Assembly: GCA_016191845.1 (NCBI GenBank)
Contig: JACPVF010000015.1
Span: forward strand, 124,001 to 188,000
From: Chloroflexota bacterium
GTDB taxonomy: Bacteria > Chloroflexota > Anaerolineae > Anaerolineales > Villigracilaceae
Reading direction: 5' to 3'
DNA: 64,000 bases
The position numbers were made by a program, and so were the translations under genes. Below the pieces are notes generated by a model. It was not told where the DNA came from. It saw only the letters and a list, made by a program, of their open reading frames with translations, and did no database searches. This document shows positions 1 to 7,454 of the stretch, piece by piece (positions within the stretch are counted from its first letter, which is position 1; each line of letters opens with the position of its first letter).

Positions 1-1377
1 TTTAACAAGCTTGCCTTCCACAGGGATGGTTAAGAGCCGAACCCATGTCCCCTTTTCGGAAGCGCCAGTGACGATTGCGTCGAACTGCTGCCCGATCTTC
101 GATTCGAGCAGGAGCGCAGCAGCGGATTTTTCGACGCGTCGTTCCACTTTGTTGGCTGCATCTTCTGCCTCGGTGCAATGGATTGCCAATCCGTCCAACT
201 GATCTTTGCTGTAGGGCGTGGGCTCACCATTCAAAGCCGCTTTCAACAAACGCTGGGTAAGCAGGTCGGGATAGCGGCGGTTTGGGGCAGTCGAGTGGGA
301 ATAATCCTTGACCGCCAGGCCAAAGTGGCCGAGGGCGTCTCCATCGGGAAGTTCGGCGATGTACTCACCGTTTCCCAAAAGTTTGATCACCGCCAGCGAC
401 AGGTCGGGGAAGCGCAGTGGATCCGCGGCTTTTTGCTGGACGAGGAAAGTTTCCAACGCCTGTGAATCTGGTTCGGGTGGAAGATTGACCTTGTGTTCCG
501 CGGCGATCTCAACGATGCGTTCCCAGCGCTTCGGGATCCGGACCACGCGGCGGATCGACGGGAACTTATGGGACGCGAGGAAACGCGCCGTCACGCCATT
601 GGTGGTGATCATGAAGTCTTCGATGATCTGCTTGGCGCGGTTGGTCTCCTCGATCTCGAGCGACTGAATTTGATCGCCATCGAAGACCGGCTTGGCCTGG
701 ATGGTTTCCAGACTTAGCGCTCCGTGACTGTGGCGAAGGTTCTTCATGCTTTGAGCAGTTTTATCCTGCAGCCGTAGGTTCTCCTCCAACCCGGGGACGG
801 CAGAGACGGCCTCAGGGATATTTCCATTTCCATCCATCCATGCAGCAAGACTGTTGTAGGCCAGCTTGGCATGGTTGCGGACGTGCGCCGTATAGATCTC
901 CGAACCCAGGAGCGATCCATCTCCACCAATCTCCATCTCGACCACCACGGCAAGACGATCCTGACCGATATTCAGGGATGTGAGATCGGTGGAAAGCCTC
1001 TCGGGAAGCATGGGGAACATCTCGGCCGCGGTATAGACCGAGGTGGTGTTGTGACGGGCGTGTTGGTCAATGGCCGTTCCATCTTTGACCAGCGCGGCCA
1101 CATCCGCAATGGCAACCATTATTTTGACTTTGCCATCAGGCATGGACTCTGCAACCGTCAGTTGGTCCAGGTCGAGCGAGTCATCGTTATCGATGGAACA
1201 CCAAAGTAATTCGCGTTGGTCACGAGCCTGCCCGTTGTGCGTTCCCGTTGCGGGTTGAATCTTGTCGAGTTCAACGAACACCGCAGGCGAAAAGTCCGGG
1301 AATAGGTTGCGTTCAACCATCGTCCGGTGGGCGATATTCCGCAAAATGGCACGATGGTGATTTTCATTTGTGTTCAT
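1..1377 (-). CDS. RNB-domain ribonuclease (RNase II/R family), C-terminus cut by window edge
   Basis: The reading frame is open from an ATG at 1377 to base 1, so about 459 residues are visible and the 3' end lies outside the window. A GGAAGGA ribosome site precedes the ATG. Residues 60-72 carry the RNB metal-binding core SIDNDDSLDLDQ, followed by AIADVAALV, which marks an RNase II/R 3'-5' exoribonuclease. The last visible part resembles the S1-like RNA-binding region. The usual acidic run ends DxDD, but here the last Asp is Gln72; I believe small RNB proteins of this type often have this, but cannot check. Expected role: degradation of single-stranded RNA. Confidence 0.85.
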   Translation of the reverse strand, partial: MNTNENHHRAILRNIAHRTMVERNLFPDFSPAVFVELDKIQPATGTHNGQARDQRELLWCSIDNDDSLDLDQLTVAESMPDGKVKIMVAIADVAALVKDGTAIDQHARHNTTSVYTAAEMFPMLPERLSTDLTSLNIGQDRLAVVVEMEIGGDGSLLGSEIYTAHVRNHAKLAYNSLAAWMDGNGNIPEAVSAVPGLEENLRLQDKTAQSMKNLRHSHGALSLETIQAKPVFDGDQIQSLEIEETNRAKQIIEDFMITTNGVTARFLASHKFPSIRRVVRIPKRWERIVEIAAEHKVNLPPEPDSQALETFLVQQKAADPLRFPDLSLAVIKLLGNGEYIAELPDGDALGHFGLAVKDYSHSTAPNRRYPDLLTQRLLKAALNGEPTPYSKDQLDGLAIHCTEAEDAANKVERRVEKSAAALLLESKIGQQFDAIVTGASEKGTWVRLLTIPVEGKLVK

Positions 1378-1418
1378 GGCAAATCCTTCCGTCAACTGAA
1401 TAGAAGGTTGTAAGAAAA

Positions 1419-1880
1419 TCAGTCCGATGTCATTCGCTGTCTATATTCATCATATTCTGGCAACAAACGGTCGTATTCCTCGTCCATCAGAGGAGACGAG
1501 ATCATGAAATCCGCGGTGGCACGGTTGCAGGCAATCGGAATGTTCCATACGACAGCCATCCGTAGAAGCGCCTTTATATCCGGATCGTGAGACATGGGTT
1601 CCAGCGGGTCCCAAAAGAAGATCAGAAAGTCAATGTCGCCATCCACGATCTTTGCCCCAATTTGTTGATCGCCGCCCAGCGGCCCGCTTTCGAGTTTGTG
1701 AATCGGGAAACCGAGTTCCTTTTCCAACAAGGTACCGGTCGTGCCAGTGGCATAGATGGTGTGGTGGGCGAGTAAAACTTTATTGTATTTTGCCCATTCG
1801 ACCAGATCCTGCTTTTTATTGTCATGCGCGACCAGAGCAACTTTTTTGTCACGCTCGATCGTGATCTTGTTCTGTTCCAT
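1419..1880 (-). CDS. mgsA: Methylglyoxal synthase
   Basis: 153 residues. MgsA converts dihydroxyacetone phosphate to methylglyoxal and phosphate, a bypass of lower glycolysis used when phosphate is short. His19, Asp71 (in SGPLGGDQQIGA), Asp91 (FFWDP) and Asp101 fall at the same numbers as the catalytic residues of the E. coli enzyme, and the phosphate-binding region TGTTGTLLE is present. Length is normal for the family. It lies 14 bp downstream of the radical SAM gene in the same direction, so the two are probably cotranscribed. Confidence 0.95.
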   Translation of the reverse strand: MEQNKITIERDKKVALVAHDNKKQDLVEWAKYNKVLLAHHTIYATGTTGTLLEKELGFPIHKLESGPLGGDQQIGAKIVDGDIDFLIFFWDPLEPMSHDPDIKALLRMAVVWNIPIACNRATADFMISSPLMDEEYDRLLPEYDEYRQRMTSD

Positions 1881-1894
1881 ACAAACTCCTTGAA

Positions 1895-3373
1895 CTAGCC
1901 AACGTGAAGATCAATCACCTGGCGGAAGTGGAAACCGTAGATGGCGAATGTGATCGCCAGTGGGAAGAGACGTGGACGCCGGAACAGAGTCCAGAAGAAG
2001 AGCCGCCAGTAGTGGACCCGTTCGACGCCGCGAATCCCCAGCTGATATATGGAGCGCCACAGGGCCAGGATATATTGCGGTTCCAATTGGACTCTAATCT
2101 GGGGCGGTCGGTACTCGCGCAGGAAGATCAGCACGCGTTCGTAATAGAATTTGGGCGCGTATATCCTGCTTAGAATCTCGCGATAGCCTTCCCGCAGTGG
2201 TTCCAGCCCCATTTTGGGGATAATATTGGTCGAGCCATCCACGTTGTCTCCTGAAAATTCGTTTGCCAGGCGGCCTTCGCGTTGCATGCGATCATAAAGC
2301 CGCGTTCCCAACGGGGCTTGCAGCAAGCCGACCATGGCCGTCACAATGCCGCTCTTCTGGATGAAATCAATCTGCTGTTGGAAGATCGAAGGGGAGTCGT
2401 TATCGAAACCGACGATGAACCCACCCTGCACCTGGAGGCCGGCTCGCTGGAGTCGTTTGACGCTCTCCACCAGGTCGCGGCCTTTGTTCTGGTTTTTACT
2501 GCATTCGGTCAGGCTGTCTTCATTGGGTGTCTCGATGCCGACAAAGACCGTGTCGAAGCCGGCCGCTACCATGAGTCTCATCAGCTCCGGGTCATCGGCC
2601 AGGTTGATGGACGCTTCGGTGCTGAACGGCATACCGGTTTTGCCCTTGCGCCATTCGATCAAGGCGGGAAGTACCTCGGCTTTGATCTGTTTCTTATTGC
2701 CGATAAAGTTGTCGTCCACAAAGAAGATGCTGCTGCGCCAGCCTAGTGCGTAGAGACTGTCCAATTCGGCGATGATCTGTGCGGCGGTCTTTGTGCGCGG
2801 AACATGCCCCAGCAGGGAGGTCACATTGCAAAAGTCACAATTGAAGGGACAGCCGCGCGAGAATTGAATGCTGACAGTGCTGTAATGCTTCAAGTCCACC
2901 AGATGCCAGAGGGGGACGGGGGTTTGGTGGATGTCGGGAAACTCGGTGGAGGAATAGACGCGTCGAGGCCGACCCCGTTCGAGGTCCAGCAGGAACGGGG
3001 CGAGTGTCTCCTCCGCCTCGTTAAGGACGAAATGATCCACGTCGGGAAACTGTTCCTGTTCCATCGTGAAGAGCGGACCGCCCGCCACCACCTTCACTCT
3101 GGCGGCCTTGCAACGTTGGATGGTGGCGCGTGCCGACTCGCGTTGAACGACCATGGCGCTGATAAAGACATAGTCGGCCCATGCCAGGTCTTTTTCCGTG
3201 AGGTCCGTTACATTGAGATCAACCAGCCGTTTTTCCCAGGCGGGCGGCAGCATTGCGGCAACGGTCAACAGACCCAACGGCGGGGCGCCGGCTTTCTTCC
3301 TAACGAACTTAAGCGCATGCTTGAAACTCCAAAAGGTGTCTGGGAACTCTGGATAAACAAGCAGGATTTTCAT
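1895..3373 (-). CDS. B12-binding radical SAM protein (DUF4070-like)
   Basis: 492 residues. The first ~150 residues form a cobalamin-binding-type domain (MKILLVYPEFPDTFWSF, then PPLGLLTVAAMLP). The radical SAM core follows with the cluster motif C175-PFN-C179-DF-C182. The C-terminal part fits the DUF4070 group, which includes hopanoid C-2 methylase HpnP and related methyltransferases. By family it would use SAM and a cobalamin to methylate an unactivated carbon, probably of a lipid or pigment. The substrate cannot be read from sequence, and no hopanoid genes are adjacent. The stop of the upstream band-7 gene is 15 bp away. Confidence 0.8.
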   Translation of the reverse strand: MKILLVYPEFPDTFWSFKHALKFVRKKAGAPPLGLLTVAAMLPPAWEKRLVDLNVTDLTEKDLAWADYVFISAMVVQRESARATIQRCKAARVKVVAGGPLFTMEQEQFPDVDHFVLNEAEETLAPFLLDLERGRPRRVYSSTEFPDIHQTPVPLWHLVDLKHYSTVSIQFSRGCPFNCDFCNVTSLLGHVPRTKTAAQIIAELDSLYALGWRSSIFFVDDNFIGNKKQIKAEVLPALIEWRKGKTGMPFSTEASINLADDPELMRLMVAAGFDTVFVGIETPNEDSLTECSKNQNKGRDLVESVKRLQRAGLQVQGGFIVGFDNDSPSIFQQQIDFIQKSGIVTAMVGLLQAPLGTRLYDRMQREGRLANEFSGDNVDGSTNIIPKMGLEPLREGYREILSRIYAPKFYYERVLIFLREYRPPQIRVQLEPQYILALWRSIYQLGIRGVERVHYWRLFFWTLFRRPRLFPLAITFAIYGFHFRQVIDLHVG

Positions 3374-3388
3374 GGTTGCCTTCTTTTT

Positions 3389-4237
3389 CTATTCAGTTTT
3401 TATCAACTTGGCACCATTCCCATTCGACACAGCGACCGGCAGGTTCCCCAGTAAAAGTGTTGGGTGAATGCCGTGCTCGGTGATTACTATTTTTGCGTTG
3501 TCGCGCAGGGAGTTCTCGACCATTTCCAGTTTTTTGAGCACCTGGGCATTGCCGATGAAATACTGTTCGGCGGCTTCGTTGACTAGGCGGATGGCCTCAG
3601 CTTTGCCCTGCGCGACCTGGATGACGGCCTCGCGTTCACCCTCAGCGCGCTGGATGATGGCCAACTTCTGCTGTTCGGCAGCCTCGAATTCACCGGTGGC
3701 CAACAGACGCATGGAGCGCCGTTCCTGTTCAGCGGTCTTCTGCTTGTGCATGGCCTTCTTGATGTCCTCGGGCGGATCAATCAGGCGAATCTCCACCTTG
3801 CTGACGGTCAGCCCCCACTCGACGGCGTATGTGTTCAGGACTCGTTGCAGATTGGTGGCGATCGTTTCGCGCGCGACCAGGCTCTCGTCTAGGGTCAGAT
3901 CGCCAAATTCCTGGCGCAGATTGGTCATTGCCAGTTGGACAATTGCCCGTTTCCAATCATCGATGTTGTAGAACGTTTTCTTGATTGCCTCTTCCTCGAT
4001 GGTCGGCCGTACCCACATGATGCCATCCACCATGATCTCGACATTGTCCTTGGTGATCACTGCCTGCGGGTGAATATCCATGGTGTGCTCACGCACATCA
4101 CGAACCCGGGTAATGTGCACCAATGGGAGTTGGAATCCCAGGCCCGGTTGTTTGTAGCCGCTGTACTTGCCCAGGGTTTCTTGAATACCCCGCTCGTAGG
4201 GCCGCAGGGTGTAGATAAAACCATAAATTGTTCTCAT
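3389..4237 (-). CDS. SPFH/band-7 (slipin/stomatin-like) protein
   Basis: 282 residues. The chosen ATG at 4237 has AAAGGAG upstream; the frame remains open to 4357 but without a ribosome site. Residues ~10-190 match the SPFH domain (YERGIQETLGKYSG, then VITKDNVEIMVDGIMWVRP and DPPEDIKKAMHKQ). An Ala/Glu-rich coiled coil (EFEAAEQQKLAIIQRAEGERE) follows. SPFH proteins form cage-like membrane microdomain oligomers, often with a small membrane or NfeD partner. The immediately upstream gene encodes a 42-residue membrane peptide that could be the anchor, since this protein has only a weak N-terminal hydrophobic stretch. Confidence 0.85.
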   Translation of the reverse strand: MRTIYGFIYTLRPYERGIQETLGKYSGYKQPGLGFQLPLVHITRVRDVREHTMDIHPQAVITKDNVEIMVDGIMWVRPTIEEEAIKKTFYNIDDWKRAIVQLAMTNLRQEFGDLTLDESLVARETIATNLQRVLNTYAVEWGLTVSKVEIRLIDPPEDIKKAMHKQKTAEQERRSMRLLATGEFEAAEQQKLAIIQRAEGEREAVIQVAQGKAEAIRLVNEAAEQYFIGNAQVLKKLEMVENSLRDNAKIVITEHGIHPTLLLGNLPVAVSNGNGAKLIKTE

Positions 4238-4302
4238 GTCTGACTCCTTTATTGCCAGGTAGCTGCTATTGCACGTGACCCGTTGATGGGTATATTCGGT
4301 AA

Positions 4303-4431
4303 CTAGGACAGGACCAGGGCTGGCACCCGTCTTGGTTTCTTGAAGCGACGCACCCAACCGTCTATGAGCACGATCGGATATGCAATCAAGGCAAGTAAAT
4401 CCATAACAATAAATAGGATCATCAGTCTCAT
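4303..4431 (-). CDS. Small single-span membrane protein upstream of SPFH gene
   Basis: 42 residues, start MRLMILFIVMDLLALIAYPI. A GGAG site lies 8 nt before the ATG. Residues ~3-23 form one transmembrane helix, followed by a strongly basic tail (WVRRFKKPRR), giving a predicted N-out/C-in topology. The stop is 65 bp upstream of the SPFH start, in the same direction. I do not recognise the family. Position suggests a membrane partner for the SPFH protein, but that is inference only. Confidence 0.6.
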   Translation of the reverse strand: MRLMILFIVMDLLALIAYPIVLIDGWVRRFKKPRRVPALVLS

Positions 4432-4461
4432 TTTTTTCTCCGTTTTGTAGTTTTATGTCCC

Positions 4462-4644
4462 TTATTTTCCCTTTTTGTTCTTGTTACTGTGCCCAGTTGG
4501 AAGAGGTGGAGTGCTCGTATTGAGCGGCGCGCCTTTGTCCTTCACCAGCGCTTGCACAGGTGAATTTCCGCTCTGGTGAGTGTTATTATTGGAAACCGTT
4601 TTGTTTTTTTTTGCCTTGCGTTTGCTTACGCCTTTGCGTCCCAT
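4462..4644 (-). CDS. Small basic Lys/Asn-rich protein
   Basis: 60 residues beginning MGRKGVSKRKAKKNKTVSNN and ending in HSNKNKKGK. The start at 4644 has AGGAG seven bases upstream. The composition is rich in Lys, Asn, Ser and Thr with no hydrophobic core, so it is probably disordered and may bind nucleic acid. No family recognised. Confidence 0.55.
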   Translation of the reverse strand: MGRKGVSKRKAKKNKTVSNNNTHQSGNSPVQALVKDKGAPLNTSTPPLPTGHSNKNKKGK

Positions 4645-4764
4645 TTCATTTCTCCTTTTTAAAACCGATGAATTGCAACTTAGGTAATGCTTTTGGGCAT
4701 TCAGTAAGTAGTTCGTGGAGCTACTCAACCGGCTCATCGAATAGATTTTGATGCAGGTGCGCCT

Positions 4765-5376
4765 CTACCGATTGATTTCATGCTCTGCCACCCGCTTTTT
4801 AAATTCGGCTTCGTCTATGACCACGATGTCGGGCAATCCTTGAGCAGCAAGTAGCGCAGCCGCATCGTTCTTGAGTTTGATATCGTCAAAGACCTTCAAG
4901 AAGGCTCCCACCCCCTGGTGAACCAGTGTGTGATCATCGACCGCCGTGATATCTTCTTCCATCGCAACCGCCTTGGATGGCGGTTTATTACCATAGACGA
5001 CCCTGACCAGATATTTCCCGTTATCGATATAGGGGAAGTCTATGTGTGTTGGCAATTTTCCAAGCTGACCTCGGTCAAAAACGAATGCATAACAGAGACC
5101 GTCGCTGTTACAGGACACCACCGGCATTTGTAATTCGCTTGCAAGATCATCCAACAGACGCGGATCAAAGTAATCGCCAAAGGGAATCGAGGTATGTGTG
5201 GCAATATATCTATTGTTGAGAACGCCAAACAACACAATCATTCCTGTTTCGTGATCTTGTGTCAGCCGCCAGCGTTTGAATCGCGGCAACAAGCCCCATT
5301 TTGTCAGGATTGCTGATACCTGAGTTCTGACCTGCAAGGCCTTTTGATTGAAAGAACGAGATTCAATCCGTGTCAT
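4765..5376 (-). CDS. Hypothetical protein, 203 aa
   Basis: The start MTRIESRSFNQKALQ at 5376 lies 14 nt inside the 3' end of the upstream lipoprotein gene with an AGGACGG site, so the two genes are translationally coupled. The protein is soluble, mixed alpha/beta in appearance (GMIVLFGVLNNRYIATHTSI, SDGLCYAFVFDRGQLGKLP, VDDHTLVHQGVGAFLKVFDD) with no signal peptide. I do not recognise a family. Coupling to a membrane-anchored lipoprotein suggests it acts at the inner face of the membrane with it. Confidence 0.7.
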   Translation of the reverse strand: MTRIESRSFNQKALQVRTQVSAILTKWGLLPRFKRWRLTQDHETGMIVLFGVLNNRYIATHTSIPFGDYFDPRLLDDLASELQMPVVSCNSDGLCYAFVFDRGQLGKLPTHIDFPYIDNGKYLVRVVYGNKPPSKAVAMEEDITAVDDHTLVHQGVGAFLKVFDDIKLKNDAAALLAAQGLPDIVVIDEAEFKKRVAEHEINR

Positions 5377-6307
5377 CTTTATCCGTCCTATCGCTGCGCA
5401 ATAGTTTGCGCTTGACCTCATCCAACCAGCGATGGATCTGGTCCTCGGACTGCGGGGAGTGGTAGGTGTCATTGCTGACATCATTTTCAATATATGGCGA
5501 TGAGTCATGATGTCGATGGGGGACGACTTCAGTCACTGTCGCAGGCGGCTTTTCAACGTGAATTTCTGGAGGACGTTGCCTTGCTTGCTGGGCCTTCAGC
5601 CAGCGCCAGCTCCCCCATAGAATCAGGGCGGCTAATAACACTAGAAAGGTTGGAAAACACCACATCCACAGGAAGCTGATCGGAATGGCTCTTTGCTCGT
5701 CACGCTGGCGTTTTTGATCAGCATACCATTGCGATGTGGCAAGGGCAGCCTGGGTCTGCGTGGCGATATTATTGGCCACTGCTGTTTGGGTATTGGCAGC
5801 GATTGCCTGCATATTCTGTTGGACCAATACAGATTGCGCGTCACTGGTTGTCAGATCCGCAACCTGTGTCTGGCGAATCGCATCTTGGGTTAAGGCAGCG
5901 CTTTGGGTTGCTCCTGCCGAATTCAAGGTGGCTTGCGCGTTGGCGCGTATGATTTCGGCGGTGGCCGCCAGTTGGGCCGCAATGATGTTAGCACTATTTT
6001 GCGCCTGAGTCTGGGCTGCACTCAAGGTCGAACTGGCCGCATTCAGGGTTTCCTGTGCATTGGCACGCATGACCTCTGCAGTAGCCGCCGCCTGTGCATC
6101 TGCGCTGATCTTCTCCTGGGTTTGCAAGACCGCCAGAGTTGCCTGGGCGCACCCCTCACATAAGGACGGCATCAGTGTTTGTGTCGATGCAACTGCTGCC
6201 ATGTCCTGCGCAGACAGGGTTTGAGGCGGCACACAGGCGGCCAGGATTATTACGGCCAACGCCAGGGCCAATATCAAACCAGCAGCAGGGCGAAAATCGG
6301 GGTGCAT
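5363..6307 (-). CDS. Predicted lipoprotein with Ala/Gln repeats and a second transmembrane helix
   Basis: 314 residues. Residues 8-25 form a lipoprotein signal ending in the lipobox LAAC (Cys25). Residues ~50-205 are Ala/Gln/Thr-rich and helical and contain two related units, ATAEVMRANAQETLNAAS and ATAEIIRANAQATLNSAG, about 38 residues apart. A hydrophobic helix (FLWMWCFPTFLVLLAALILW) around 210-232 is followed by a charged cytoplasmic-looking tail with a His-rich patch. A lipidated N-terminus plus an internal span would give a loop anchored at both ends outside the cell. No family recognised. Confidence 0.7.
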   Translation of the reverse strand: MHPDFRPAAGLILALALAVIILAACVPPQTLSAQDMAAVASTQTLMPSLCEGCAQATLAVLQTQEKISADAQAAATAEVMRANAQETLNAASSTLSAAQTQAQNSANIIAAQLAATAEIIRANAQATLNSAGATQSAALTQDAIRQTQVADLTTSDAQSVLVQQNMQAIAANTQTAVANNIATQTQAALATSQWYADQKRQRDEQRAIPISFLWMWCFPTFLVLLAALILWGSWRWLKAQQARQRPPEIHVEKPPATVTEVVPHRHHDSSPYIENDVSNDTYHSPQSEDQIHRWLDEVKRKLLRSDRTDKDDTD

Positions 6308-6318
6308 CCAGGTTCTTC

Positions 6319-6756
6319 CTAGTTCGCGAAGGAGCGCGAAATTCCCTTTATCATTGCGGCAGTTTTCCTGGGGTGATTGGAGCGGGTTGCTACATCCGCC
6401 TGGGAAATGATCCCCAGGAGCTTGTTACTGCGGCTTACAACGGGAATACGCCGTAATTGGTTTTCGGTCATTGCTTCAAGGGCTTTTTTCAAATCAGCTC
6501 CAGCCAGGCAGGTTACAACCTTGTGCGTCATGACCATGTCCACGATCGTGGATTTTGGATCAAGCCCCATGGCGATGACTTTCAAAGCCAGATCGCGATC
6601 GGTCACAATACCGACCAGTTTTTGGGTCTGCTCGTTTTCAATGACAGGTATCGATCCAACATTCCCACTCTTCATTAACTCGGCTGCTTTGGATACCAGG
6701 TCAACTGGCAGACAACATATGGTATTTCTTGTCATTACTTTCTTACACTTCTTCAT
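6319..6756 (-). CDS. CBS-domain pair protein
   Basis: 145 residues forming two CBS repeats: VMTRNTICCLPVDLVSKAAELM...VGIVTDRDLA and VMTHKVVTCLAGADLKKALEAM...LLGIISQADVA. Stand-alone CBS pairs bind adenine nucleotides or SAM and act as energy or redox sensors, usually on a partner. There is no attached effector domain. Its place among small stress proteins supports a stress-response role. Confidence 0.9.
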   Translation of the reverse strand: MKKCKKVMTRNTICCLPVDLVSKAAELMKSGNVGSIPVIENEQTQKLVGIVTDRDLALKVIAMGLDPKSTIVDMVMTHKVVTCLAGADLKKALEAMTENQLRRIPVVSRSNKLLGIISQADVATRSNHPRKTAAMIKGISRSFAN

Positions 6757-6817
6757 GAAGCTCTCCTCATCTGGGATGGAAGCAGATGTTTATGCAATGA
6801 TCCACGGAAGGGCTGTT

Positions 6818-6976
6818 CTAAATGACTCCCAACCAGTTCAGGATGATGAGAATGACGGCGATAACGAGCAGTGTGTGAATCCAACTGCCTGTTTGCGGGA
6901 AACTCGGGCTTATGTTCCGTCCAAATAAGCCAAGCAGCCACAGGATCAACAAAATTACTACGATAGTCCACAACAT
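6818..6976 (-). CDS. lmo0937-family small membrane protein
   Basis: 52 residues beginning MLWTIVVILLILWLLGLFG, with two transmembrane helices (1-19 and ~33-52) around a short polar loop. This matches the lmo0937 family, whose Listeria member belongs to a stress regulon; molecular function is unknown. AAAGGA precedes the ATG at 6976. Promoter repeat copy 1 lies about 100 bp upstream, which places this gene in the putative regulon. Confidence 0.75.
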   Translation of the reverse strand: MLWTIVVILLILWLLGLFGRNISPSFPQTGSWIHTLLVIAVILIILNWLGVI

Positions 6977-7075
6977 GATATTTTTCCTTTCAAGTACTTT
7001 GTCAATTTGGTGATGATGGTTTGAGTCGTCCTCGTTACAGGATACGGGGGCAATGGTCTGCATAGGGCCTGATTT

Positions 7076-7144
7076 AATCCTACAATAAACACTCCCCAGT
7101 TGCATCCATCGGACGGGGAGTGTCATTCTCCGCCACTTGGGGGA
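7076..7144 (-). promoter_or_regulatory. Composite promoter/dyad repeat, copy 1
   Basis: Read on the minus strand this holds a conserved box CCCCCAAGTGGCGGAG (7126-7144), a 9-bp inverted repeat ACACTCCCC/GGGGAGTGT (7089-7097 with 7115-7123) around a loop with GATGGATG, then 6 nt and a -10-like TAGGAT at 7082-7077. The same arrangement occurs at 9876, 13874 and 16444. The repeat faces the lmo0937-type gene at 6976. Confidence 0.6.
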
Positions 7145-7247
7145 TGCTGTATCAGAGTGTGGTACAGACCAATGGGATTCCGGCAAAGCCGCGAGAAGCC
7201 CCCAGACCGATCCCAATACCAACCCGGCTATGAGATCTCGACGGGTA

Positions 7248-7445
7248 GTGCGCGCTAACATAGATCCGTGTGAAACCGACTAGGGTGGCGACCAAATACA
7301 AGGCAGTGGATGTACCTGCCCCAGGCTGGAAGTGATGAATTAGAAGCCTAGGTTACGTAACCGCTGGGAAACGAGTCGCCTTTCGCCCGCAAAGGGCGGT
7401 GAAAGCCCGATTTTAGTTTGCGCGGCAGGCGCAACTGTGTGGTAC
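7248..7445 (+). ncRNA. Orphan structured RNA-like element (HEARO/omega-RNA-like or group II intron remnant)
   Basis: About 198 nt with many nested self-complementary segments on the plus strand: GGCAG...CTGCC, CCCAG...CTGGG enclosing AGGCT...AGCCT and GGTTACGTAACC, CGCCTTT...AAAGGGCG, GGGC...GCCC, and GTTTGCGC-GGCAG-GCGCAAC. Unpaired purine motifs GGGAAACGAG and GGTGAAAG sit between helices. The last loop GGCAG can also pair with the earlier CTGCC, suggesting a pseudoknot. It starts with GTGCG and contains GGAAGTGATGA, which recall group II intron domain I, but the layout also recalls IscB-associated HEARO/omega RNA. No IscB or reverse transcriptase ORF follows; the element stops 10 bp from the end of the convergent dehydrogenase gene. 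Confidence 0.4.
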
Positions 7446-7454
7446 TCCTTGCAT

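Noticed and set aside
6977-7261. N-terminal extension of the lmo0937-type ORF up to 7261
   Set aside because: It would run through the promoter repeat and into the structured RNA; the short form has its own ribosome site and matches the family length.
7340-7445. Cobalamin riboswitch (GGGAA, GGTGAAA and GCAACTGT occur in order)
   Set aside because: The spacing between GGGAA and GGTGAAA is too long, the P5 pairing does not form as required, and no plus-strand gene follows.
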